DNA from: Anaeramoeba flamelloides | Lineage: Eukaryota; Metamonada; Anaeramoebidae | Length of the DNA: 64,000 nucleotides | Direction: 5' to 3' | Assembly: GCA_027625915.1 (NCBI GenBank) | Contig: JANTQA010000017.1 | Location: 248,001-312,000 of the forward strand | Shown: positions 15,131 through 25,600 of the stretch, piece by piece | How positions within the stretch are numbered: the stretch's first letter is position 1 | How the letters are laid out: every line of letters starts with the position of its first letter | Notes under the pieces: model-generated | The model's database searches: none | Told to the model about the DNA's origin: nothing | Seen by the model: only the letters and a program-made list of their open reading frames with translations | Made by a program: the position numbers and the translations under genes

Positions 15131-15493
15131 AACATATATTTTTTTTCTCTCTATTAATATAAATTGTACACTTTTTTTAAAATTTTCATAACTATTATGT
15201 GGTTTGTCATAAAGTATAAATAATTATTATTGAAATCTGGTTTATATGTATTTTAAATGTTCATAGTAGTGTTGGGAAGGTTGTTCCATATAAATGACAT
15301 AATAATCACATATTATAAAAATAATTTTTTTATTAGGGGGGTATTTGAAATAATCATTCCTGAAAATTTTTCCAAATTTGATAAACAATTAAAAACAACC
15401 TAACTTTAGAAGTTTTTAATATAGCTGTTTCAACCCTACATCAATAATTTATTAGACCTGTCAATTGAATTTCAATAATAAAGGTTTATACTA

Positions 15494-15687
15494 TAATCAG
15501 TTCCACTTTTAAGGTACAAAATTAAGCGAAAATTAAGGTACATAAAAATCTCAAATTAATAACAAAATTCAAATTCTAGTAAAATAATTTGTAATCAAAA
15601 TAATTAAAAATTTTGTGCCTTAATTTGAGATTTTTTTTATTCCTTAAATCTCGTTCAAAGTTTGTGTCTTAAATTTGAAACTGACTG
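15494..15687. mobile_element. Palindromic MITE, copy 3
   Basis: Same family, about 194 bp. The left terminus is mutated (TAATCAGTTCC in place of CAGTCAGTTCC). The right terminus GAAACTGACTG is intact and followed by TA (15688-15689). It is separated from copy 4 by only ~75 bp. Confidence 0.8.
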
Positions 15688-15763
15688 TATATGGAAAATT
15701 GTATAAGGATTATAAAAGTTATACAAAAACATTAAAAATCTATAAATAGGAAAAAAAAAAATA

Positions 15764-15961
15764 CAGTCAGTTTCAAATTTAAGGCACAAACTTTCATCGA
15801 AATTTAAGACACAAAAAAATCCCAAATTAAGGTAAAAAATTTTGGATTTTAATTTTTACAAATTATTTTACTAGAATCCAAAATTTTGTGTTTTAATTTG
15901 AGATTTTTTTTTGTGCCTTAAATTTCGTTGAAAGTTTGTGCCTTAAAAGTGAAACTGACTG
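15764..15961. mobile_element. Palindromic MITE, copy 4
   Basis: Same family, about 198 bp, with intact CAGTCAGTTTC and GAAACTGACTG termini and TA on both sides (15762-15763, 15962-15963). Its arms are highly complementary. Confidence 0.85.
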
Positions 15962-15999
15962 TAAATTTATTTATTTTTTGGTTTTGGGAATTGAATAAG

Positions 16000-17340
16000 G
16001 AAGTAAGTACATTTTACCATTTTGAAATAATTTAATTGTATAAAACCTTACTGAAAAATATTTTTTAAGTGCCACCAGATATTGAAATTTTGAAACCAAA
16101 ATACCATTTACTGTTCTATTTGTTAAAAGAAAGCAGAACCAAAGGAATCTAGAGTGTATCTTTAATTTCTTGATTTTTTGGACTTTTTGTCTGATTAAAT
16201 TGTTGTTTTGATTAAATTAGGTTTAGAATCTATAAATGTGTTTATGGGAATTAATGAAATTATTCAAAGACTAAACCAAAAAAAATAGACTCAAAAAGGT
16301 GTATCTTTGTATCAAATATTTTCTTTTAGAAGACCAGACAAAAAAGATCACCGTTCTAAATAAATTTGTTGAAATCTAAAATAAAAAAAAATGATATCTT
16401 GAAACCCTATTTTGGAATATTTTTTTCTATATTCTGAGTTTGAAGGGGCATGAATCAATTTATAGCTTTGAATTTCTTGTACCATCGCTATTTATTAGTT
16501 ATTTAACACAATATTTTTCAACAATTTATCTTTTAAAAATTCAATTTTGAAATATTTTTCGCAAAAAATACCAAAATAAAGTATAATATTTCAAAAATTA
16601 AAATAAAGAGATTAAATTTTACGGATCAAAAAACAGTTATAAAAAATTCAACTCAAAATAAAAGAAATTATTAGAAAAAATTTCAATCAGATTTTAGAAT
16701 TATTTTTAGTTCTCATGATAATAGAAAATAAATAATTATAAAATCGAACAAATTTGTCCTTTTAATTATTATTTCTGAAGAGAAAAATATCCGATTTTCT
16801 GAACTCAATCAAGAATTAAATAAATTAAATGAAAATGTATTTTTTATTTAAAATATAAATAAAGTACTACATTCCTCAAATTTAAAACTCCTACAATGGG
16901 GTTAAATAGATCGTCATGTGGATTGAAAAAAAAAAATAAAGCTGAATATAATGCATTGAAAAAAAAAACTCTAAAAAATGTGATGATTGTACTCAATATT
17001 ACGAATGAATAAATGGTTTCATTTATTATGGTGAAAGATATAAATTTATCAGAATCAAATGGAAAAAAAAATTGTGAAAAATATTTAGATAAGAAACTAT
17101 AAGAAAACGTTATACTAAGAAACAATACATAAGTAATTATTTAATAAGACGAATCAGAATTATGAAATTTATTGCTCTTGTCGAGAATTTTTCATAAAAA
17201 CTCAGAGAAAATTTCAGGTAATAAAGAAAAAATAATAATAAAAAATGAAAACAAAAAATCCTTAAAATAGTAAAAATATAAAAATATAAAAATAAATATA
17301 AATTCGGGTACATGGTGACACACTCTTCGGTAGTAGAGAT
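16000..17340. other. AT-rich spacer, nothing recognised
   Basis: AT-rich sequence. A minus-strand frame at 16844-17125 is Phe/Ile-rich with no motif, and its plus-strand complement looks equally (un)protein-like, so I do not call it. A (TA)n tract lies at about 17345-17372. Confidence 0.4.
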
Positions 17341-17575
17341 ATGTTATATATATATATATATATATATATATAAGAATTGAGTAAAATCTTTAATTTTACA
17401 TAATTATTTCAAATGAAAAAAACCTAACAACATTAGAATACTAATTATTAATCACAGATTGAGGAATTTTTATAGTACATCAAAAATCTTTCAATTGGGT
17501 TTCTGGCTCACCATATGTATTTACGGGGCGTGTCGCCGGGTGCTATCGGATTCCTGGTTTTCTTGAGGTTTTCTA

Positions 17576-17766
17576 CAGTCAGTTCCACTTTTTCGGGCAC
17601 AAACTTTCAACAAAATTTAAGGTACAAAAAAATCTCAAAGTTAGGCACCAAATTTGGATAATTTATTAATTATTTTACTAGAATCTGAATTTTGAGCCTT
17701 AGTTTGATATTTTTATTGTATTTTAAATTTCGTTGAAAGTTTGTGCCTTAAAAGTGGAACTGACTG
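17576..17766. mobile_element. Palindromic MITE, copy 5 (nested)
   Basis: Same family, about 191 bp, with intact termini and TA at 17574-17575 and 17767-17768. It sits inside the left arm of the foldback element. The complementary right arm keeps the empty site (TA at 18186-18187 within AAAATAGAAAAC), which shows directly that one TA was duplicated on insertion. Confidence 0.88.
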
Positions 17767-17893
17767 TATTTTATTTGTGAAGTGTTCTAGGTTTTTTTTT
17801 ACTTTTTGAAATAAACAGAGAATTTTAGAAAATTTTCCGTTTATTTCAAAAAGTAAAAAAAAAACAGACGAAAATCTATTAATTTTCCAGATA

Positions 17894-18091
17894 CAGTCAG
17901 TTTCACTTTTAAGGCACAAACTTTCAACGAAATTTAAGGCACAATAAAAATCTCAAATTAAAGCGCAAAATTCAATTTCTAGTAAAAATAAATTGTAAAA
18001 AATAAAATTCCATTTTTTGTGCCTTAATTTGAGATTTTTTTTGTTCCTTAAATTTCGTTGAAAGTTTTTACCTTAAAAGTGATACTGACTG
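17894..18091. mobile_element. Palindromic MITE, copy 6 (nested)
   Basis: Same family, about 198 bp, with intact termini (CAGTCAGTTTCAC and GTGATACTGACTG) and TA at 17892-17893 and 18092-18093. It is inserted in the same foldback element as copy 5. Confidence 0.86.
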
Positions 18092-18280
18092 TAAATAGAA
18101 AACTCAAAAAAAACCTAATGACAATCTATTGATTCACAATTTAAATAGAAAACTCAAAAAAACTAAGAACACTTCACAAATAAAATAGAAAACTCAAGAA
18201 AATCTAACAAAAACCTATTGATTTTTCAATTAAACAGAAAACACAAGAAAATCTAAGGGTAGTGTATAGTTTTTAATTGG

Positions 18281-19513
18281 GTCATGCAAATGATAATTTT
18301 ATTTTTTATATATATTTTAATTAATTTTCTTCTTCTCTTTTGGTTATTCAATACACTTTTCTTTAATTGCTGCTTTCTCTAAATAAATAAATGAATATAG
18401 TTTTTTTAAATTCATTTTAGAATTAATCTGTAAATCAAAAATTTAACAAACTAAAGTGTTTTCATAAATAATTAAAAATAAAACCAAATTAAGAAGTGGA
18501 GAATTGTCTCAACTTTTACTGATCAGTTCAAGTAATAAATTATTTTAGTTTATTATTTCTTGATCAATCTTTTCATTTTTTTTGAATCCTATTTTTTAAT
18601 TGGTATGAAAATATATTATACTAAATATATATTCCAACCCCCGATTTATTGAAACATTAATGTATTTCGTTCAAGAGAAATAATTTGAATAATTCAGTTT
18701 TGCATAAATGATGACACTTAAATTTTGTTAATGTACTTACCCACTTAACAAATTTATAAAAAAAGGTTACTTTAATGAGGATCTTCAATTTCCAAAATTT
18801 GAAAATCCAAGGTTTAAACAATGAAAAAGCAATGATCGAAAAATAATTTCAAGTTTCCAGGGTTTTTGTAATTTCTGTGATTTCTTTTCTTTTTTGATTT
18901 CTGTGGTTTCTGTGATTTCTTTTCTTTTGAAATTTAATTTTTGTCTTTGTTTATTACAAAAAAAAAAAAAAAATTACTCTTATGATTCTAGAGAAATTAA
19001 GATTTTCATCTAATGTTAAGATAGAAATTGAATTTTCTATTTCTAAAAACATAATTTTATAAAAGTCAACCAATTTCTATATCTTATAATTATCCTCAGT
19101 AGGATTGGAATGGCTGTATTATCAACATGACTTTCTCTCTTGATAAATTAATTTAATTTTTAAATACAAAATAAGGACTTGTATATTTTACTAAAATAAG
19201 GCACTCAAATTGTCCCAAATGGCAAATAATCGTTCCTGTTTACATAAATCTTCTATTTTATATTATTTGTTTTGAAAACTTTTTTAAATTGAATATTTAA
19301 AAAAGTTTTTTAATTGAAAAAATTACTCAAATAACCAATTTTTTTAAAAAACAAAACTTTAGTATTTTAAAATCCAAAAGCATTTAAATCGGATGTCATC
19401 AAAACCATTCCAATTCTTTTAAAACAAAAAATATTTTTTTAAAAAAATTATTCTAATTTTATTTGGTTATCCTGGCCTAAAACTAGATCAACAAAATATT
19501 TTATTTTCCTAAA
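18281..19513. other. AT-rich spacer between repeats and the calnexin gene
   Basis: No gene seen. It includes a repeated TTTCTGTGATTTCTTTTCTTTT-type patch near 18865-18925 and A/T runs. The segment 18770-19050 resembles the reverse complement of parts of 14690-14880 (tcctcattaaa/atttccaaaattt and the A-run block), so an old dispersed repeat may be present. Confidence 0.35.
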
Positions 19514-20869
19514 TTAATCTTCTTCTTCACCATCATCATCATCTTTTTCATCATCTTCGTCATCTTCGTCATCTTCGTCGCCATTGTCATCACCATCATC
19601 ATCATCATCATCATCTTTTTCATCTTCTTCTTCGTTTTCTTTTAGATCTTTATTTCCATCTTTATCCATCTTTTCTTTTTTTGTCTTCAAGTCTAATAAT
19701 GTTTTATTTTGTTTTTTGATTGTTTTATTTTGGAAAAATAAAATAGTGATTAGAATTGAGAACAAAACAATGTATCCTGTTGTTAATTCAATTTTATATT
19801 TGATAACGAAATCAACAATTTTCATAAAATTAGTTTGGATTTGATCTGTTTCATTCACATTTTCCTCATTCTTTTCATTATTTTCTTGTTTAACGGGCGT
19901 CTTCTTTTTATCATCACCACCACCAAAAAGATCAAGGCCCTCGTTCTGATTTAATGCTTGGTTGTGTGCATTTTTGTGTGCGGTAATTTTTGGTTCAACT
20001 TGCTTTTTATAAAATGCATCATACTCCTTTTTCTGGTTGCCATGCCCAATCCAAATATCATCGACTAAGATTCCAGCGTCGACGCTCCATAATTCAAGGC
20101 CTATAGCAGAAACTTTTTCTTTGATACTTGTGATTTCCTTTATTAATTGTTCTTGGAGTTTTTGCTTTTCTTCGTCAATTTCTGAATCCTCTTCTTTTGC
20201 TTTTTCAGAATTGAAACCCTCAATTTCAAATAATTCAAGATCTGATAAAAGCCCTTCGGATCTTATTTCATTATCAACCTTCAATTCGTATTTCCCTTGA
20301 TATATCCTGAGCATGTAAGAATGTGCAATTAAATTTAAAGGCACACTTGCCGTTTTTTTGAGATACTTTTCATAATTTTTTGATTCTTGGGTTTCTTCCG
20401 CTTTTCTTTCGGTGGAAATCCTAAAGTGAACAACAGATTTTGCACCGCAACGATCAGGACCAAACATTAACGAATAAGGTGTTAATCCATTTACTTTCTT
20501 TGGATCAAATAGCCCAGATTTTGGCTCTCGAAAGAACTTGACATACGCCCCGCCGCAATTTAATGGGAACTGCCACCGAACGGTGTAATGGAAAATTATT
20601 CCATTTTCACTAAAATCCAAGGGTTTCGAGAATGGACGTGAAATCCCGTAAAATTGTGAGTTGTTCATGACAGTAAGGCCATAATCATTTTCAATGGTAA
20701 ATGGGAATTGTGGTAATTTCACATCAAATTTTCCTTGATATTTGGGATCTTCGGTATACTCCCATCCTTCAAGTTTGGGATCGTCAAATGTTTCGGTAAA
20801 TAGTGGCTTGAGGAAAGCAAAATTTATGAACAAGAAAAAGAAAAGAAAAAGAGATATTTTTTTTATCAT
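19514..20869 (-). CDS. Calnexin-like ER lectin chaperone lacking the P-domain, 451 aa
   Basis: Residues 1-20 are a signal peptide. The lumenal globular domain has the calreticulin/calnexin signatures CGGAYVKF (105-112) and YSLMFGPDRCG (132-142). C105 and C141 correspond to the conserved disulfide. The closing strand motif GLELWSVDAGILVDDIWIG (257-275) matches the family pattern seen after the P-domain. One membrane span follows at ~361-379, then a basic stretch and a very acidic Asp/Glu cytosolic tail (412-451), so it is calnexin rather than calreticulin. The Pro-rich P-domain repeats (IPDPDAKKPEDWD type), which bind ERp57-like partners in known calnexins, are absent. In their place is a ~40-residue acidic helical linker (216-256). 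The length of 451 against about 590 in animals fits that loss. Expected role: binding monoglucosylated glycoproteins in the ER. The single frame is intron-free and starts at the ATG just after an A/T-rich leader. Confidence 0.88.
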   Translation of the reverse strand: MIKKISLFLFFFLFINFAFLKPLFTETFDDPKLEGWEYTEDPKYQGKFDVKLPQFPFTIENDYGLTVMNNSQFYGISRPFSKPLDFSENGIIFHYTVRWQFPLNCGGAYVKFFREPKSGLFDPKKVNGLTPYSLMFGPDRCGAKSVVHFRISTERKAEETQESKNYEKYLKKTASVPLNLIAHSYMLRIYQGKYELKVDNEIRSEGLLSDLELFEIEGFNSEKAKEEDSEIDEEKQKLQEQLIKEITSIKEKVSAIGLELWSVDAGILVDDIWIGHGNQKKEYDAFYKKQVEPKITAHKNAHNQALNQNEGLDLFGGGDDKKKTPVKQENNEKNEENVNETDQIQTNFMKIVDFVIKYKIELTTGYIVLFSILITILFFQNKTIKKQNKTLLDLKTKKEKMDKDGNKDLKENEEEDEKDDDDDDDGDDNGDEDDEDDEDDEKDDDDGEEED

Positions 20870-22674
20870 TTCCTGATAGGTATTTTGTGAAAGTTAAAAA
20901 AAAAAAAAAAAAAAGAAAAAAAATGATTATTTTAAAATCTTCCAAAAATTATGGGGAATCGGTTTTGGTAAAGATATATTTTCTTTGTTTATTCACCTTT
21001 CATCCTTTCGTTTTTTTTTTCTTAATCAATGATTTTTAATTATTTTTCTCGATCTACGAATCAATTTGTATTTAGATATTAAACCCTATTGAAAAGTTCA
21101 TCACCTGTCTTAGTAATAAAGAAGAATGTTTACAAAAATTCTATTTATTTTCTCTACTTTGGAGTTGATCGATAACTGACACATTAATTTCCAAAGTATG
21201 TAATGTAATATTTTATATTATGGTATTAAACGAACAAGAACAAAGCTAGGTTTAAATGGTTCAAGTACAAGGTTAAAAAAGAAAAAATAAAATCAAAAAA
21301 AAAACCATAAAAAAAGGTGATTCATGAAAATCCTCCTGACGATCTCTCATTAACTGAAAACTTAAATCCATATTCAAGTGAATGACTAATTTTCTCAAAA
21401 AAGTCTTGTTCATCAAGGAAACATGTTTGGATCTAAAAGCGACTTACCAAAAAGAAATTCATAAAAAAAAAAAAAATTTGTTTCCTCAATTCAGAGCAAA
21501 GAATACTAGACTTTTCAAAACAAATAAAAGATATAAATATTCTTGTTGGGTTGCTTCTTTGAGAATCGAGAGAAAACAGATTATTGATTTGATTTGAAAA
21601 AAAAAAGAATTCTCTCAATCAATAATTCGGTGTTCTCAAAACTTGAACAACTACTAAAAGGAACTTTTACAAAATACAAAGACACTCCAAACATCCCAAT
21701 TTTCAAAGCAGGAGGATTAGGATTGTATGTTATTGTTCTTGTCCTATAAACCAACGTAGAATTTTCTTTCAAATTTCCCAAATATTTTTATGATAACAAG
21801 ATGAATACACTCAAAGAACCAATTAAAATCAATCAAGAAATAAAATTATTTGGGATTTAATTCGACTCTTTTATAATCAACTTTTCCTTACTGATTATTA
21901 AATTCTAAATGGGAAAAAATATTCACTTCCTTTTCCATATTTTTCTTTAATAATAGGGTTTTCAAAGAAGTAGGTTGTAATTTGTGTTTGTGATTTCGTT
22001 CTCTATTTGAGAAAAAGAAATTGAAATTTTATCCCATTTCTAATTCGAATACCAGTTGTCTAATATCCTGTTAACACCAATTTGTATTTTTGCTCTGTCA
22101 TTGTATTTCTTGTGTTTTGAACTGTGTTATGTATAGAGAACATTAAAATATTTAAATACTATAATTTTTTGATAGTCTGATTTACAAGGTTTTGAGTTAA
22201 CTCAGCATTTAGGAGACAAATTGAAATCAAATATTAATATCTTTGTTTCTTGAACAAGAATCCTATACTCTATTTAAAAGAATTCAGACCTCCTGAAATT
22301 AAAGACTTTTGTAATATAAGAAAGAACTGTTCCAAAGTCAAATATCCCACCAAAAGTTAATTTTTCAAAGATAAACCTCAAAAACCAAAGTTTATCTGAA
22401 GATAAACAACAAGACTTCTTTGAACTATTAACATAAAAAAAAAACTTTAGACTTTTCTCAATCCCATCCTCTTTTAAAGAGTTGGTGAGTGTTTTAATGG
22501 TTTGTAAATTCACTGAAAGTGTTTGAAAAGGCCAGATAATAATCATAAGTTCGTAAAACTCTTGATTCTTTCCAAAAGATCATTTTTTCATCTTCTTTTT
22601 TTCATCTTGTTCTGAGTGAATAATCAAATTTTTTTTTTAATCAAATTTTTTTTTTCTGTCTTTTGATTTTTTAA
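20870..22674. other. Intergenic region with weak coding-like and repeat fragments
   Basis: The region separates the divergent calnexin and spastizin genes, so both promoters should be here. A plus-strand frame 21382-21597 continues after one TGA to ~21750 with a protein-like end (PNIPIFKAGGLGLYVIVLVL), possibly a decayed gene. 21905-22030 is copy B (minus) of the repeat at 9715-9815. 22499-22533 (GGTTTGTAAATTCACTGAAA...) recurs at 34883-34915. I see no motif that I can name as a promoter. Confidence 0.35.
21905..22030 (-). repeat. Dispersed repeat, copy B (partner at 9715-9815)
   Basis: The reverse complement carries TCAAATAGAGAAC followed by GAAAAATATGGAAAAGGAAG, in the same order and with similar spacing as copy A. 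The copies are clearly diverged and the family is unknown. Confidence 0.45.
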
Positions 22675-25600
22675 ATGAGCTCGAATAGTTTTTCATTTCT
22701 TATTCCACCTGATGAAGATCTACAACTTGTTTTAAATTATTTTTCACAAGGCCAAACAGAGCTTGCCCGTATGACACTTTTTCGGCTTCACAAAACAACA
22801 CCAGAATTAGCAATATCGCTTTTAAAATTTCTCATAGTAAATGGCCCACCGACTGATTGGATGATGCCAAGCTCAACTCCAACCGCTGCGCATTTCACCT
22901 GGTTTTTGTGTACGATTTTGTTTGAATTATCTGATAAAGGAACCAAAAGTTTAAAAGAGTTTTTAACGCCAAGAGTTTATGAACAAAGAAATTTTGAATT
23001 ATTATTGGCACAGGCGTCCGAACATGTTAGTAAAAAATGTTTAAAAGAATTCAGACAATTGTGGACAAATGATCAATTTGCAAAATTTGGGGAAATTAAG
23101 CAAACACAAAAAACAGAAACACATACAAAACCAGAAACAGAAACAAAAATGAAAAAAAAACAAAAACATAAACAAAAACAAACCAAAAAAAAACCAAACA
23201 ATTTAACAACGCCTGTAAAAAAAGAAACACACAACTTAACCAAGTTAGCAAAAAAAGAAACAAAAAATTTGTTATTGTCTGATCCAGAATTAACATTCAC
23301 CATCTTTTCACATTTTGGGGAATCGAAAATATTACATAAAGCTTTACAAGAAATATTATTAAGTGTTTGTCAGCAATTTATAAATAATAAGCAATGGGGA
23401 AAATTCACACAATATTTAAAATATTTGGACGCTCGCGACAAAAGACTATTTGGTGATGTCACGCAATTATTCAAAAATGTATTATCAAAGAAAATGAATA
23501 ACACCAATAATAACAATAAACTAAAAAAGAAACCATTAAATAATAATGGAATATACCAGTCTCTTCTTTGTTGCAAAAACCCGAATTATTTAACGGAATT
23601 TTGTACTTTAGAAGACGCCTTTGTAAAAGATCGGTTTAATCAATTGGACGTCCCGGATTCTTTTCGTTATGAAGATCCAGAAACCTTTTGGTCTGAATTT
23701 TGGAATGAGCTTCGCGTTACAAATAAACATGGGCTCGAATTTATATTAACACGCTCACGTGATCTTATTACTTCTTATCACGTCAATTTAGTTGAAAAAT
23801 TGTTAGTCCGAGAACCATTTCGCCCCTTAGCGTCTTTAGTTTTTTTGCTCTGCTGGCCATGGCTGAAAAAGCATTCGGATTATATCCCCCAGGTCATAGA
23901 GCATGTTTGGAATGCAAAATATATTGCCGCATCAGATCCTTTACTTCGACAAGCTTGCTTTGATTTACAATTCAATTATGAATTTGGGAAATGGGCCTTA
24001 TCAAAAATTGAAAATTTAAAAAAGAATTCCAATTTATTGAACAAGGAATTACAAAAGAAAGATTTCACTTTAGAAGAGATTTTGGAAACCCTTGAAACCC
24101 ATAGCCCATTATATTTTTTTGAACCATATTTGCCATATCTACAAAATGAAAAGGAATTATTAAAAATGATATCCATAAAAAAAATAGTCAATTTTGAAAA
24201 AGAAGAAGAAAAAAATAAAGAAACGATTGAAAAAAAAAATAAAGGAAAAGAAAAAGACGAATTAGAAAAAGAAGAAAAAATAAAAGAAATAGAAAAAGAA
24301 AAAGAAAAAGAAGTTGAAGAAGAAGAAATTGGATTTATTCAAATTGGAAAAGAAATTCAAAAAGAAATAGAAAATCAGAACAGTGAAATCAAAGAAGAAA
24401 TTATTGATAAAGAACCCTTTTTAAATCGTTCAAAAAACGAAAAATTAATACAATTATTAATAATCCAATCTTTTTTTTGTATTAGAAATTTAATCTCCAT
24501 TATCCAAAAAAAACAAACTGAAGAATTGAAATTTCAATTGATTCAAAAACAATTAAATAAAATTTGGAAATTAGATGAAAAATACATGATAACTATTCTT
24601 CAAACCATTTTTTCATTAATCTTTCTTCGCGAACAGGATATAATAAATGTAAATTCCATAATAATAAACAATTTATCTAATAACAACGAAAATAATATTA
24701 ATGAAGTAAAAAATAAAAAGCAAGACAAATCAAAAACACTAAATATTTTTAATAAATCAAAGGAAAATATAAAATCAAAAAAACATGATTTTTTAATTAC
24801 TTGTCAAATATTCGAAAAATTATTAAATCTATTTGAAATTAATTTACAAAATTTCACTATTCAAGGCCAAGAATTAAAATTATTGAAAAAAAAAATATTT
24901 GAAAGCAAATGGAGATATAACTTAATAAAAAAAACATTTCCAAATTTAAAAGATCAAGAATTAATACCTTTATTAATTTCAACACCAGAAACTTTATTAA
25001 TAATTTCTTTAAAACAGAATAATTATAAACAATGCCATGAAATAGTCAATTTTTTTTCATTGGAGGGAGAAATAGTTGAAGAAGTGAAAATTGCTGAAGC
25101 TTTTGATAGTATATTACGCAACGAAGATAACGAAACCAATGAAATGAAAACTGAAACCAAACCCGAAATTGAAAACGAAAATGAAAATGAAAACAAAAAC
25201 GAAAACAACAACAAAAACGACAACGAAAATATAATTCTAAAAAATTCATCAAATTTTTTTAAATTTAAATTATATTGTGATTTAGCTATTTCTTGTGAAG
25301 ACCAACGTTCTATCCAATTTTTAAATAAAGCTAATTATTATCTTGAACGTGTTGATGATATTAAAGACCAACAATTGATTAATTCATATTCTTTATTAAT
25401 AAACCGTTATCTTTTACTTTCCAAATACTATCCAAATCAATCTCTTCAACAAATATTATCTAACCAAACTGAACAATTACCAAAAACAATAACAAAATTA
25501 AAAAAATTTTTAAAAAATAAATTTAATAGAGAAAAATTATTAAAGGAATTCCAAGAAGCAATTGAAAAAAAATTAAATACAAATAAATTATTACAATTAT

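Larger units (their letters stand above)
17372..18280. mobile_element. Foldback-type element, copy 1, carrying two nested MITEs
   Basis: The sequence is organised as arms around a central hairpin (17792-17815 pairs with 17839-17863). The left arm TTTTCTTGAGGTTTTCT near 17555 continues after the MITE with TTTATTTGTGAAGTGTTCTA. It is complementary to 18161-18202, where the same sequence is uninterrupted. The left boundary has AGAATTGAGTAAAATCTTT, a motif shared with the outer ends of the second copy at 47420-48770. No coding capacity is seen. Boundaries are approximate. Confidence 0.5.
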
